From Isoetes taiwanensis (Eukaryota > Streptophyta > Lycopodiopsida > Isoetales > Isoetaceae): a DNA stretch of 64,000 nt. Shown here piece by piece: positions 22,725-34,775 of the stretch; position 1 is the stretch's first letter, and each line of letters opens with the position of its first letter. The stretch lies in assembly GCA_021234155.1 (NCBI GenBank), contig JAJEKV010000008.1:8770445-8834444 (forward strand), in the 5' to 3' direction. Made by a program: the position numbers and the translations under genes. Under the pieces are notes generated by a model that had not been told where the DNA came from, searched no databases, and worked only from the letters and a program-made list of their open reading frames with translations.

Positions 22725-25700
22725 CAGGGTCCCGTGAGCAGGCTGCCCGAGTTATTCCAACCACAGCAGCGTCCTCAGGCACTCAGATGGGTCCACAGCC
22801 GCATTCAGCATAGGGAAAGTGTCTTCGCATTGTTTCCTGGAATTGTAGGGGCTTCCCGTGGCAGAAGGGCAGTGGCTTGAATGGGATCGCGACATACATG
22901 GACATCGTCTTCCTGCAGGAGACATGGGAGTATGAAGGGCATCGATTGCCAACAATTCAAGGATATCAGCATTTCTCACTTGCTAATGAGTGCCATGGCA
23001 GACGCGGGTACGGTGGAGTAGCTTGCTACTTTCGGGATGCCTTAGCATGCAAGATCACACTTCAGAAGTCTGATGCATTTAACCGCTACATGTGGGTAAC
23101 GGTATTAGAGCCTGGTCATGTCCCATTGTTTCTGGCTAGCTGCTACATTCCCCATGCAGGCTCTAAGTTCTACCAGGTACATGATGCAGAAACAGATGTC
23201 CAGATGCCGTATAGGGAACTGTATGATGACATAGACCGCTATAGACAGCAGGGACAGGTGCTTTTGCTAGGAGATTTCAATGCTCATACGGCGCAGTTGC
23301 AGTCAGTGACTTTCCAAGGCGACGCTAATGCTGATTCGCTTTGGCTTGAGACAGCCGCACGGCACTCCCAGGATATGGTGGCTAGACCATTTGGCAGGCA
23401 GCTGGTCCAGCTCTGCAAGGTTTTTGACATGGTAATTTGTAATGGTATGCAGCGATGGCCACACTCAGGGGGTGTTACTTGCAGGAGTGATGATGGGGGA
23501 GCTAGTGTGTTGGATTACCTTCTCGCTCTGGTAGCAGCACTTGACATGGTTACACACTTCTCCATTGGCACAAGCACAGGGGATGAGGAGGCTTTATCAG
23601 ATCACTACCCACTTTATGTCATGCTGAATTGGGAGCACTCAATAGTGGAGACACCGCAAAGGGGGCGTGGAGGATTACCATATATCCCACGCTATCAGAA
23701 GCAGGGACAGTATGAATCTCTGTTGGTGCGGGAGTTACAGGGGTTTGATAGCTTCTACACACTGCAAGACAGGTGTGCATGGCTGGTGAGGGCGCTGCTT
23801 GCAGCTGCTGGTGCTTCCTTTGCAGTGAAGGGCCCTCCAAGGAGGGACACCGCGCATTTTCCTGAGAACCCGTGGTTTGATGCTGATTGCAAGGCTCTAA
23901 AGAGCCAGCTGCGCTTGGTCATAGATCCACAATTGCGGCCACAGGCCCTGCAAGACTATAAGCTCTTCCTAAAAGCCAAGAAGGGGAGATACATGGCAGA
24001 AACTCAGGAGCGCCTGTTTGACATGCTCATGGCAGAGCCAAAAGCTTTTTGGCATAAGGTGTTATACCAAAAGCACCAGGTGGCTGGTAATGTAAGTGTG
24101 GAGCAATGGATGCACCGCTTGCAGGAGTTATATGACCCCCCAGGAGCTAATGCCAGGGTCCCGGATCAGGTAGGAGAGGTGCTGCAGCTCACGCGGGAGG
24201 ATGTCCAGCAGGTCTCGAGCATCCGGGCGAATGGCAAGGCAAAGGATTTACATGGGCTGCAGGCCGAGCTGTTGAAATGGGGTGGCCCATCTGTGGTAGG
24301 GGCCCTGACGGTGATCATTAACCAGGCTCTGAGGGAGGGGCTCCCCCAGGAGTGGATGGTTAGTAAGGTTGTTCTTGTTCATAAAAGCCGGTATCTGGAT
24401 GAGCCGGGAATTACCGGATGATTATGGTAAGCTCATTGTTTGCAAAAGCTCTGGCGGGGTGGTGGAGAAGAAACTCACTAAGTGGGCGAGAGGCGGGCAG
24501 AGGTGCGGGCAATTGGCCGAGCGGGGCTTTTCGCCCGGCTCACTCCACGACCGACCATATCTTCACTTTGAGAGTGTTGATGGAGGCAAGCCGGAATCTG
24601 CCGAGGACTTGTATTGCTTTGCTTTGTAGATTTTAAAAGCGCATATGATGCCGCCCCCGGAGACATCTTTGTGGCGGGGTTGCAAGAATTGCGAGTTCCA
24701 CGGGGAGTTGCGAGAATGTGGTGCACCAACTTTATGATGGGATTTATGTTGCACTGCCTTATGAAGATAGGCGGGTAGCTAGCACTATGGGAGATAAGCG
24801 GGGCTGCCCGTTGTCTCCAACGCTCTTTGGGTTGTACATTGATAGCTTGGAGACGTGGATGCAAAGCACCATGGGGAGCCGGGTGCAATTATCTGATCGA
24901 CCTCGTGAGCCGGTTACTATATCTCACGGATGATGTAGGTTTGCTAGCCCACACGGCCGGCGGTATGCATCAACATTTGGATGCCCCGATGGGTTACGTG
25001 GGGGGCAACAGGAATGACAATGAACTTGCACAAAACTAAGCTTACGGCGATCCTCGTCTTCGCAACACCCTATCCCGGAGTTATATTACGGGGGCGAAGT
25101 GGAGATGGTGCGGAGCTTCAAGTATCCGGGAATTGATTTCACTACTAACATCTTTGTGGGATGAGTGTGTGGAGAGGAGAGCCGGTCAGGCCGGAAGGCT
25201 CTATATGCGATGCAAAGCAGCGTGTTGCGGGATAGATCTCTGTGGATGGGCGAGGAGAGCACACCCGTTTAGGGCTTTGGTCGAGCCGGTGCTGCTATAT
25301 AGGGTGGAGGTTTGGGGCCCAGCCGGTTAGCAAAACACGTGGGATAGGTTGGAAAGGGTGCGAAAAGCTTTCTTGACATATAGCTTGGGAGTGAAGGACA
25401 CCGCATCGTGTCAGATTTTGTTGTATGAGGCGGGGTTCGGCCTTTCTGACGATTACGCTATCTTGCGCAGCATCTTACTTGCTTCCATAAGGTGGATGGG
25501 ATGGATGAGCATCGCTTGCCTCCACGTAGTAGTATTGTTAACGCAGGCCCCCAGTAGCTGAAGAGGGTATGGCACGAGCCTTTGTAAGGGATAGTTTATG
25601 AGGTGGTCTATGGATTACCAACGGATGGTGGCACCGGTTCTCGATCGCGCGAGAATGGGCAATTGGATCGCGGGCTATCTTTGCCACTCGTGGGATGCCT

Positions 25701-26286
25701 CTACTCTTGCAAAGCCCAAGACGAGCACTATCACGCCGAGATTAATCCCTACTTGAGCATGGACCCCATCGGTGCCAAAAGCACACATCTCGAAGAAGAA
25801 ACGAAGAGCTATTGCTGCCATAAGGACGGGTTCCCATTACCTCGAATTGAAACAGTCATTTGGGGGTGAATGGCGGGCACGGGATCCCCGGGAGGAGAGG
25901 ATATGTCGGTGTTGTGAGATGCACGTGATAGAGGATGAGCACCATGCCCTCCGGTGGTTGCCAAAGATATGCCCATGTCCGGCGGTGCACCGATCTTAGA
26001 TGCTCCGACACACATCGCTACATCGATTACTCGCATCACCTATGGTAGCCGACCGGAGCTTACATCCCCGCAGATTTCGGCCGTCAGACTTGCTCTTCGG
26101 GGGCATGGTATTTGAGAGCCGACTGTTAGGGTTTTTCCTCCCAAGTGGGGGTTTTTTCATCCCAGTAGTAGGGATCTACTGTACAGTTACATTCTTTGTT
26201 TTTGGTGTTGGGGTTTTTGGCTTTTTGCCTGTTCTCTGCATGTACCGTCTCATAGGCCTCTGGCCTCCGTGGACGTTAAAATAAAC
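22725..26286 (+). mobile_element. LINE B: endonuclease plus RT, most complete member of its family here
   Basis: The APE-type endonuclease is open from about 22,826: RIVSWNCRGF, FLQETWEYEG, GYGGVACYF, LLLGDFNAHT, SVLDYLLAL and SDHYPL. The frame continues through the linker (WFDADCKALK, LYDPPGANARV, AKDLHGLQAELLKWG) to 24,421. RT then decays: NYRMIMVSSLFAKALAG is frameshifted near 24,415, GCPLSPTLFGLYIDSL lies near 24,810, and the catalytic box reads LTDDVGLLA (about 24,920) in place of YADDV. A zinc-knuckle-like C-terminal segment (CRCCEMHVIEDEHHAL) lies near 25,900-25,955. The 3' end is GTGGACGTTAAAATAAAC followed by (TTCC)n. No ORF1 was recognised. It is dead in RT but has an intact-looking endonuclease frame of over 500 codons. 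Confidence 0.9.
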
Positions 26287-26313
26287 TTCCTTCCTTCCTT
26301 CCTTCCTTCCTTT
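26287..26313 (+). repeat. (TTCC)n tail of LINE B
   Basis: About six or seven perfect TTCC units directly follow the LINE 3' terminus and substitute for poly(A). LINE A has a shorter tail with the same unit on the opposite strand. Confidence 0.9.
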
Positions 26314-27097
26314 GTCTTAATCTTTTGTATACTTTTGCTTAGTTTCAATAGGTGCACACAAATATGAAACTGCTTAATTCCAAATTCTGAAGAGAAAGAA
26401 GACATTGCATTAAAATAGATCATTGCGGAGTGATAAAAAACTTGTTCGATGAATGCCTCAACCTTACAAATGCCAAATGACTTGTGTTATATGTTATTTT
26501 GGAAGCTATGCATGATTACTTAGATAGACAAGATAAGAGTTTTTTAAAGAAAAGCAAAGGTTTTCAAAGTTGCATTGAAATGGGTTGTGGTATCCCATTT
26601 GACACCAGAATCTTAAAGTTCTCTCTATCTTGTGAATCATGTTACTTACTAACCATTCCTTTTAACGTAAGACTTGTAAGATTTTTTCATGAATTAACAG
26701 AACATAGTGGGGAATGTTTCACAAAAGCAAATAGAATTCTAGCTTATCTTGTGAATCCATGATTCACTGCTATAAGTAGTATACCGCAACCCAGCTACTC
26801 ATTTCTAAAATTCATTTTCCTTGCTCTCAGAAAAACCACGCCAATATTGTTGAATAAGAGCATTCAAAACCCGTGTCAATTTGCACGTTTACCTTTCAAA
26901 TAAATTTCACTCAATAGAAGCGAAGTAAGACTTATAAAATCTGAAGCCAAACTTACTAAATGCAAAGAAGTGACCAGTTAAGTTGAAATTCAAGACTGCC
27001 AAAAGAAATAAGATTTCTTTGCAAATCTGGCTCATATTGAGTGCCACCATACCGACCTAACAGAGGGCTCGAATGGTAGATAATTTGACGATTTGAC
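26314..27097. other. Intergenic, no gene seen
   Basis: AT-rich sequence without a recognised frame. It could contain the displaced rest of copia 2's LTR flank, but no match is obvious by eye. Confidence 0.4.
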
Positions 27098-27112
27098 GCA
27101 CATAGAGATATT
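27098..27112. repeat. Candidate left target-site duplication of split L1 LINE
   Basis: GCACATAGAGATATT, identical to 41,982-41,996. Here it lies just outside a LINE-like 3' tail (minus strand reads AAAATAAAATAAAA). The partner copy lies just outside the 5' end of the L1 ORF1 at 41.98 kb. Confidence 0.5.
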
Positions 27113-27358
27113 TTATTTTATTTTTGAAGGACGAAAGCCAAAAAGTTTATTAATCAGATAAAAAGTACAAAATTTACATGTCTCATCTAACTGTGTAAGC
27201 ACAAAAAGATGACATAGGAGGATGAGGCTGGAGCACAATGTACTTACTCTAGAATAGGAGACTAATGATAAGAATCAGATACTGAATCCAGATGTGTTCC
27301 ATCATTTCTGATTCAAGGAACACTCGTAGGCTGTCACTATCTTTTTCTGGGCCACCGT
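27113..27358 (-). mobile_element. L1-type LINE 3' UTR end with A-rich tail
   Basis: Minus strand: non-coding sequence ends in a TTAATAAACTTTTTGGCTTT-type terminus and then AAAATAAAATAAAA. This is typical of the 3' end of a plant L1 element. It is probably the displaced 3' end of the L1 at 37.5-42.0 kb, judged from the matching 15-bp flanks. No coding sequence. Confidence 0.5.
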
Positions 27359-27359
27359 A

Positions 27360-29519
27360 ATGCCACAACATTCCTTGGATGGGGACGTCCCTTTCGCACC
27401 TCTTCCTATTTATTCTGCCTCCCTTCATTTTTTAGTCATCCGCGTTCTCTTGAGCTACATTCATTTTTCTCCTTCTCTATCCTACCAGTATTATTGCTTC
27501 TATCCCTCCCACTCTGCTTACCTAGCCATGCTTCGATTTCTCTATGTTTTCCTTACCGTTGTTGCTCCAATATTTGTTTTTTTGTCATGCTTACATACAT
27601 GGATCATTGCTTTCCTAGTATTGGATTTGACTTCTTGGTTCTGGCCTTCGGAGCTGATGGGTTATCAACCACAGCTTTTGGGCTTCAAAACGTTTTAGTA
27701 TGGAGTTGACTGGTTTGTAGGTTTATTTCTGTAGTCTTGGATTTTGTGCTTCTAGTTTTTGCAGGGATGGATGGATGCTATGGTTCCGGCCTCCTGAATT
27801 CATTCAACTCTTGGTATTTTGGGTCGTGAGGGATTGCCCTACAGCTTCAATCCGTATTTGGCCTGTGCACATGGATGCAAAGTGCAAGCTCTCGGCTACT
27901 TCATCGTTTCATGGTTAGAGGTTTTTCGTGCTTTTACAGAGTTGTTCCGGTGAGTTTTTAGCTATCATTTTCTTTCTATCTGTCGGTTCAGTTTAAGCTC
28001 TTTCTTCCATTGCTCTTCATATGTTGGTAGCCGTTAAACCTCTATCTTTGCCTTAGGATCATGCCTGACCATTTCTTCGCGTTCCATTCTCAGAGCTAGG
28101 GATCGATTATTATTTTTTCGTCATATATTGTTGACAAAAAGCCCTATTATTTGTTTTGTTTGCCAAATGGATCCAACGGCCGTTCATTTTTAAGGATCTA
28201 GTACAGCTTACCAATCGGGGTTTTAGGGTCTGAGATTACGGGTTTGGTTTAAAGTACTACAGATTTCTTCCTGTTGTGAGCCGGAAAGGAGGCACTGAAG
28301 CCATTTTGCTTTTGTTTGTTTAACAGTAGCCTGCTTACACTGTTGAGCTTTGCATTACTGATCTATGTCTATATCCAAGCCTTGTGCAGTTCTTTTTCGC
28401 CATGTTGCAATTCCTATTTCTTGAATTTTGCTAAGGGTTTGAACCCAAGCTGCTTTATCTGCATGCTTGTTTCGTGTTTTTCGCTCAAAGGCGCATATCG
28501 AAGCTTGTTGTTGACTCTGCAATTCTCTCTTGGTTTTTACTCATTGTCATAAAGTTGTTCTTAGCATGTGTGAACCGCCTAAAGTTTCTTAATTTTCTCT
28601 CGTCATCTTAATTGTTCACAGCCTCTTTGTGTCTTTCTCCTTAAGTCACTTGTCATGCGATTCTCTCCTCCTTTCCATGAGTCCAAGGACATTCCAAATT
28701 GAGTTTTGTGTGTTATCTTTATAGTATTTTTGTTACAATGGCTTTAAGGTTGCAAATGGAGGGTTTTATGTAGCCTTGTAGCCTTCACAGCCTGCCTTGG
28801 GCTTGCTTGGAACCCTTCCATGCCTCTGCCTTGTTTCATCAAACAGATAAGTATGTTTATCGGAGTTTTTGAAGGAGGACAACAGCATCTCAATTTTGTT
28901 GGGACGTCTAAGCTACTTGTCTTTGGCATATGGGGTATTTCTTTTTCTATGATATTATGAGTTTGTATTGAGTTTGCATTGGGCTGGTAGAAACATCTAT
29001 GTAACTGCACTCTATGAACATGTGGCAGTTTGTCCAGTACTCATTAGGTTGTATTTCATTCTTAACTTGATTGAAACAACATTGGGTTGTATTTTGTCCC
29101 TAACTTGCATATTGAAATGGCTTATTGAAACATCAAGAACGCTATCATATTGAATATTTTCTGAGGAGTTTTGTCTTAATACAAACTCAGGCATTTTTAC
29201 AGACCAGATTTCCTTCTTCCGGCCCTTTAGAGTCTTGTTCTTAGGGATTGCAATTGCATATCCCAATTGTTTCAAATCTTTAGAACGCACGCATACTCAT
29301 GTGGCTTTTGTGGAACACATCATGCTTTAAACTGAGCAGTCTATATTAAATTTCTTCATCCATTGTAGTAGAGATTGATCTTTTGAAGTCGCAGGGCCAT
29401 TCAACGTATTGTCTACACTTCATCTGTGATCTTAACAGCGTCAGTTCCATGCTCCATTAAGTGATCATGGGTGTTTTTTCTACCTCTGGTGCAGGATGCT
29501 AAGATTGTTATAACTCTCC
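27360..29519. other. T-rich stretch, no gene recognised
   Basis: Pyrimidine-rich on the plus strand, giving many Leu/Phe/Ser-rich frames that are composition artefacts. The first part (about 27,372-27,497) is repeated at about 33,565-33,685. Nothing resembling a conserved protein was seen. It could be part of a large non-coding or decayed element inserted in the L1. Confidence 0.45.
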
Positions 29520-30760
29520 TGTAGCAGTGTGTTGCTTCCCATGGGCATTTTTCATTCTCCTGTATTCAGACAAATGTAATTGTTTTTACTCACTTTTAGT
29601 GCAGCAGCAACAACACCTGTCAAGATTTTTTGCTCAACTTGATTTTAAATAGTTCTATAGCCTTGAGTTTACTTAGGCGGGTACTGCCACTGCATTGCCA
29701 AGAGCTCCAACCTGCATATCTGTTCAAGAAAGGTCTTCTGGAAGTGTTCATGGAATTGGGGGGTTCCTGGAACTCATTTTCTTTTGACAGGTTCCTAGTC
29801 CATGTTCGCCGTAAATAACTGTTGTATAATCTAACCGCAGATTCTTTGAAGCCGACTGTGCAACAGGTATGACATAAGTAGGCAGTTGTAGAATGGTGAA
29901 GCTTGATCCAGTGTCCTTTGAAGCTGATGTACAGTCGCTGCTTGTCTTTGTTCGGAGTTACATGGTCTGCATCTACTTTTTTGTTAGTTCATTTTCAGTA
30001 TTCTATGGTTGCTTCAGCTCATAAACCGTCTCACATTAAACATTTTTGACCAAATTGATCCTTAAGTTATTATTATCATTTAGAAGTGTGTTGCTTCCTT
30101 GAACATTTCTCATTCCGTTGTAGTCAGACTCGTAAAGTTGATTTTGATTTGCTTCTGGTACAGCAGCAGCAATGTCAAGAGTTTTCGCCCAACTTGATTC
30201 TCAATAGTTCCAATCCATGCCAGTGGAAAGTGATACTTACTTGCAGCGTAGCCTTTGTTTGAGGCGTATTTAGGAGGGTACCAGCAATGGAGGTATTTAA
30301 ATCTGTGGTATCAGCCATAAGCAGTTTGCTCATTACATGTGTATTGGGCATCTCTTCTGCATTGCCAAGAGGTACAATCTGCATATTTGTTCAAGAAGGT
30401 TCTCCTGGAAGTGTTCCATGGAATTCAGCAAATCTAAATATGAACTTTGACAGGTCCGTGAATGCTGTAAGTATGCAGTTGTAAGTTGTGAAATCTGACT
30501 TTGTATTCTTTGAAATAGACATACAACAGGGATGATGTAAGTAGGCAGTTGTGGTGAAACTTGACCTAGTACCCTTTGAATTAGATGTACATTCGTTTCT
30601 TTGTCTTTGTTCAAAGATGCACGGTCTGCATGTGCATTTTTGTTAGTTCATGTTCATTATTTTTTGGTTGCTTCAGCTCATAAACCATCTCACATTAAAT
30701 CGTTTTTGACCAACTTGATCCTTTTAAGTCATTATTTCCATTTAGAAACCTTAATCCATT
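29520..30760. repeat. Diverged tandem duplication, unit about 560-660 bp
   Basis: Two diverged consecutive copies run from about 29,520-30,080 and 30,080-30,760. Landmarks recur in the same order: GTGTGTTGCTTCC, CAGCAGCAA, CAACTTGATT, CTGCATTGCCAAGAG with GTTCAAGAA, GTAGGCAGTTGT, and GCTTCAGCTCATAAACC (30,011 and 30,670). Copy 2 carries about 100 bp extra between two landmarks. No coding frame is conserved between the copies, so the unit is probably non-coding. Confidence 0.75.
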
Positions 30761-33480
30761 CTTCCCATCTAATTTGTAATTCATTATTCCCATTTAATTT
30801 ATTCGATAACGTAAGAGATTTGGAAGTTGTAGGCAGGTTTGAGGAGGTGTGTTTGAGCGAGGTAGTATGCTAAGACATTGCATGTATGGCAAGAATTTAG
30901 AATGGTAAGAGATTGTGTGTACTTTCTTCTGATGTTTTGCAAGTAGTCTAGATGATTAATTTGAAGGTTTGATATTATCGTTGTGCTTTTACGTAAAGTG
31001 TATAGCCATCTTTTGACACAATGTTTATCCCCTTTTTCCTTTTGCAAGTTTCTCAAAGTTGTCGTCCTTCTAAGGAACTTTTGGCACCATACTTATCTAG
31101 CTCTTCTAAGTTGTTGATACATTGTCCACATGTTAAGTTGCCGCATTTGCTATATTTTCTTGAGTTTCTTGAGATATGGTATGACGGTCGTTTTCTTGAG
31201 ATTATAGTATAGCTCATTAGGCACTCTTGCTCCTAGAGAGCACGTCTGTTTTCTCTAGCTTGTCTCCTTTTTTCCAAAGAAGATATGTCTCCTTTTTTCC
31301 AAAGAAGATATGCCGACCAAAGTAGTCCTTGCTTGGGTGCATTGTTGTCCTTATTTTGTATTTCACATATGTAGTTCGTCTCTTCACTCTTCGTTATTTT
31401 GTCCTACTTACTTTGTATTTTGTCCCATTACTTTTTTCGTGGTGTTTCCATTGGTTTGGTTGTCTTAGATTCCCATTTTAGTTCCTTCAGATCTTTAGTC
31501 TCATGATCACGACATTGTGCTTGTTGTAATTGTCATATTAATTGATTATGTTATTAGTCTCGTAGCAACTTATGTTATTCGTCTCATTACGTTATTCATT
31601 AGTTATACATGTTTGGTCGTGTTCGCATCGCTTCTTTGGTATTTACTTTGTTTAGTACTCTTCTACATGTTAATGAGTTGTGTCACTGGTTCGTTGAATC
31701 CCATGGTCTAGTCAATTTCATTTGGTCCATTGATTCGAGGTGCTCCTATTCTGCAGCTCCATGTTCTTTGCATCCAATTTTAGGTTGAGCATGCTTCATA
31801 TGGCCTTGCACAACCACTGGACATTCGTGGCCCCCTTTTTTCCCTAGCAGGTTCGAGGTAATGGCATGCTTTGTTTCGCCGTTAACATCATCCATGCTTG
31901 CTCTTTCTATCATTTCTTTGGTTGGATTCTATATTATCCACATTTACGCTTCTTTATGATGCCATTAGCATGCATGTGTTAGCTTTTTGAAAATTTGCAT
32001 CTTGTTTTTCTCGTCCCATCATTTTTGTTGGTCGTCCTATGTAGTGTGTTTTCGTATAATGGTAAGGTTGTCATGGTTTATTTTTTTCTTGGTTGTTGGA
32101 TTTGGTTATTGACGTCGTTGTTTACTCCTTTTGAGCTAGCTGCATGTTTGACCCAGTTTTTCTTGCACTTACTCCAGCCCCTTCTAGGATTTCCTTTTAG
32201 CCTTGTTCTCTATTATCTTGCACTTGCTACTGAGTTGATCCGAGGTGGCATCGGTGTGTTAGAGCTTTTAGGGTGCCGATCCTTACTTAGCTTTTTTATT
32301 CGCGTTTTTGTTTAGGCTGTTTTGGTCTTGTGCTTATTCACGTGTCTCATCTTCTATCTAGTTTCGTGTTCTTTGACTGACGTATAATTGTTTGATTATG
32401 TTACATTATGTGCACCAAAGATTGCATATCAATTGTTCTTCTGAAGTGTTTCCATCATTTTTCTCCTTCCACTTTTCATTAATATAGTCATGGGGTCTCT
32501 ATTGGGTTTCTGTAGTCCTTGTTTTTCCCATTTATTCTAGTGTGCTCATTTTTGCTCCTTGGTCTATATTCTATTAGTTCCGGCTTGCTTCATGTGGGTT
32601 TTTTGCGCTCCATTTTCTACTGTCGGCAGATTCTCTGTAGCTCCATCTCATATTGTTTCTCTATTCTGTTGTATTTGCATTGTTTCGTTCATTTAAGTTC
32701 CTTGGGCTCGTTGTTCCATTTAACTTTGTTGATCTTATTAATCCATTAGTTGCATCTTTTCTCCTGTGGTTCCTTTCCTTCCTTTATATTGCTAGGTTGC
32801 TTCGTATTGGTGCATTTGTCATTTAGGATCTTTATCTCGTTGATCTCGTCATTTTCATGGATTCGTCTGTTTTTAAGCTCCCTTCTCTATCTCTTACTGC
32901 ATTGTTCCATTCTATCCTTTTGTTTGGATATTCTGACATTACTTGCTCATTCTGCTTCTTTGTTGCTCCGTTGTCCTTGTCTTCTTTTTATTTCTCTTTT
33001 GCTCCATTAGTTCTTGGTTTCTTCTTCCTTCCGTTTACTTCGATGGCCTCTGTTGCTCTTTTACGTTCGATGAGCCATCTCTTACATTTTTCTGGATCTC
33101 TTTACTTGCTTCTTCTGCTTCATTTGTCCCATTGGTAGATTATTCGTCAGTCTCATTATCCCCTTCCTTTGCCTCTATGGGTTTGTTGATTTCATCTTCT
33201 TTTCTATTTAATCTGGCTTCCTCTATTGCTTTCAACCCCGAAGAAGTATCTCCTTCCATTTGCCCCCTTCCATATTTCAATCGAGCCCCTTTGTCCTTTA
33301 TTCCATGTGCCGAGTATTTTTTAAAATTTGTTGTCTCCATATTTTAACCTGTTCCACTTGCTCCATGTGTACTATCAGTCTTATTCGTCCATTATGTCTC
33401 TTTTATTCTAGTGGCCTTGTAAACTCGGATTACCTTTTCTTTAACCATATTTCCAATTGGGTTGATTAGGTTTTGAGATT
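30761..33480. other. T-rich stretch, no gene recognised
   Basis: Continuation of the pyrimidine-rich sequence. A 25-bp tandem repeat (TCTCCTTTTTTCCAAAGAAG...) occurs near 31,262-31,312. Overlapping plus-strand frames rich in Leu, Phe, Ser and Cys (for example 32,519-33,347) occur in all three frames and reflect base composition. Confidence 0.45.
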
Positions 33481-33494
33481 TGTTCCTCTTCTAT

Positions 33495-33690
33495 CGGCCG
33501 ACATATATGCTATCATAGGACCCATCTTAGGAATGCCACGGTTCGTAATAGAACCGACATTCCTTAGATGGGGATGCCCTTTTCGCACCTCTTCCTATTT
33601 ATTCTGCCTCCCTTCATTTTTCAGTCATCGGCGTTCTCTTGAGCTACATTCATTTTTCTCCTTCTCTATCCTACCAGTATTCCTCACCCT
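33495..33690. repeat. Chimeric repeat: 44-bp L1-like segment joined to T-rich repeat
   Basis: The first 44 bp (TCGGCCGACATATATGCTAT... to TAGGAAT) recur with one mismatch at about 37,513-37,556, in the L1 ORF2 C-terminal region. The next about 125 bp recur at 27,372-27,497. Between them is a small palindrome (GGTTCGTAATAGAACC). This looks like a junction between LINE sequence and another element. Confidence 0.65.
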
Positions 33691-33836
33691 CCCCCCCTTG
33701 ATGGATTGCTGGCTTTTGGTCATGTTTGATTTTCCATTTCCTTTCTATGTTCGTAAAAAATGCATTCTTCATTTTTTCTTGGTGTGGCAATGTGGCCTCC
33801 AAGGGATACTTATCATTTTATTCTTTCTCGGCGTGG

Positions 33837-33841
33837 CATTG
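33837..33841. repeat. Target-site duplication, left copy (CATTG)
   Basis: The 5 bp next to the left LTR (starts 33,842), identical to 36,920-36,924 next to the right LTR. Five base pairs is the usual duplication size for LTR retrotransposon integrase. Confidence 0.9.
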
Positions 33842-34192
33842 TGTTTGGATTCTTGGCATACACCCTGCAACAGCAGTCCATGACTGCCGGATGCTACAAA
33901 GCTGCCATGCTCATGATCACAAAACAAGAACAAGACAAACCAATATGCACAAAGAATGAGGGAAACGTGAGCTAATGAGGCTCTCCAAATTTGAGATAAA
34001 ACCTGAGTACATCTGAAGAGGCTCCGGTCTAATATAGTGTAGACCGTAAATCTGAGCCGTACACTAACTAAATCTAATCCCTACACTTATGTTAATCTAA
34101 TCATGCCAAGTGTCAGTCTGCCACCACTGACACCTAACATGTGCATGCACCTAACATATGCATGCACAATGTTAACCACTAGGTGGTTAACA
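33842..34192 (-). repeat. 3' LTR (left copy)
   Basis: 351 bp. On the plus strand it starts TGTTTGGATTCTTGG and ends GGTTAACA. It differs from the right copy at four positions by my count, about 99% identity. Its end holds a near-perfect palindrome (GTTAACCAC TAG GTGGTTAAC). The short frame inside both LTRs is a shadow. Confidence 0.93.
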
Positions 34193-34215
34193 CTGCCTCC
34201 CCCTAAAAGTTTTTA
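34193..34215 (-). promoter_or_regulatory. Polypurine tract of the LTR element
   Basis: On the minus strand, TTTTAGGGGGAGGCAG abuts the LTR start TGTTAACC. In this family the tract primes plus-strand DNA synthesis. It fixes the element's orientation as minus. Confidence 0.8.
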
Positions 34216-34589
34216 GCATGAAAACATGTACAGACTTTTATAAGACAAGTCAGACAATTACAACATGGTGCCAAAAATTAGGGGTAAAAATGATGGTAAT
34301 GGTAATGGTTTGTTGTGTCGCCGTAAAAGATCTTCATGAAGGCATTGATGACGAAGAGGATCCGAATGAATGTCGATGCAGAACATGGATCATAGGAACT
34401 TGGGGCCAAAAAAACATGAAGACTATCCCCTTATATTATGGGTAAGTCCCTTGGAACAAATATTGCCCAAAAGTTCACGAAAAAAACTTAAAAACAATGA
34501 TTATATGGGGCCTTCAAAACGTAAGCACCTTAAAAGCGTCCCCCGTGATCGACCATAGGAGAGTGTGGCTATGCGTCACAATATTTGTG

Positions 34590-34775
34590 CAGAGCGTGGA
34601 AAAAAAGCGTGGCCATAAGCAAAGTGTGAGCGTGGGAGGATAAAGAGCGTGGTTGAAGCGTGGCTGGAGCGTGGGCGTGGGTCAAAGGTTGAGCGTGGGT
34701 CAACACGTGAGCGTGGGCATGGGCATGGAAACATGAGCGTGGGCGGGCGTGGCTTGGCGTGGCGTGGACCGTGAA
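34590..34775. repeat. Degenerate GAGCGTGG/GCGTGG repeat array
   Basis: About fifteen loosely spaced copies of GCGTGG or GAGCGTGG lie in the interior of the LTR element. Spacing is irregular, so this is not a clean satellite. No coding meaning is visible; it may be slippage-derived interior sequence or a structured RNA region. Confidence 0.6.

Noticed and set aside
27372-33690. The 125-bp direct repeats as LTRs of a 6.3-kb element
   Set aside because: No TG...CA ends, primer site, polypurine tract or matching short flanking duplication could be found.
27360-33883. Many overlapping plus-strand ORFs of 60-136 codons rich in Leu, Phe, Ser and Cys, resembling membrane proteins
   Set aside because: They occur in all three frames of a pyrimidine-rich sequence, have no conserved motifs and no codon-level conservation between the duplicated segments. 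Composition explains them.
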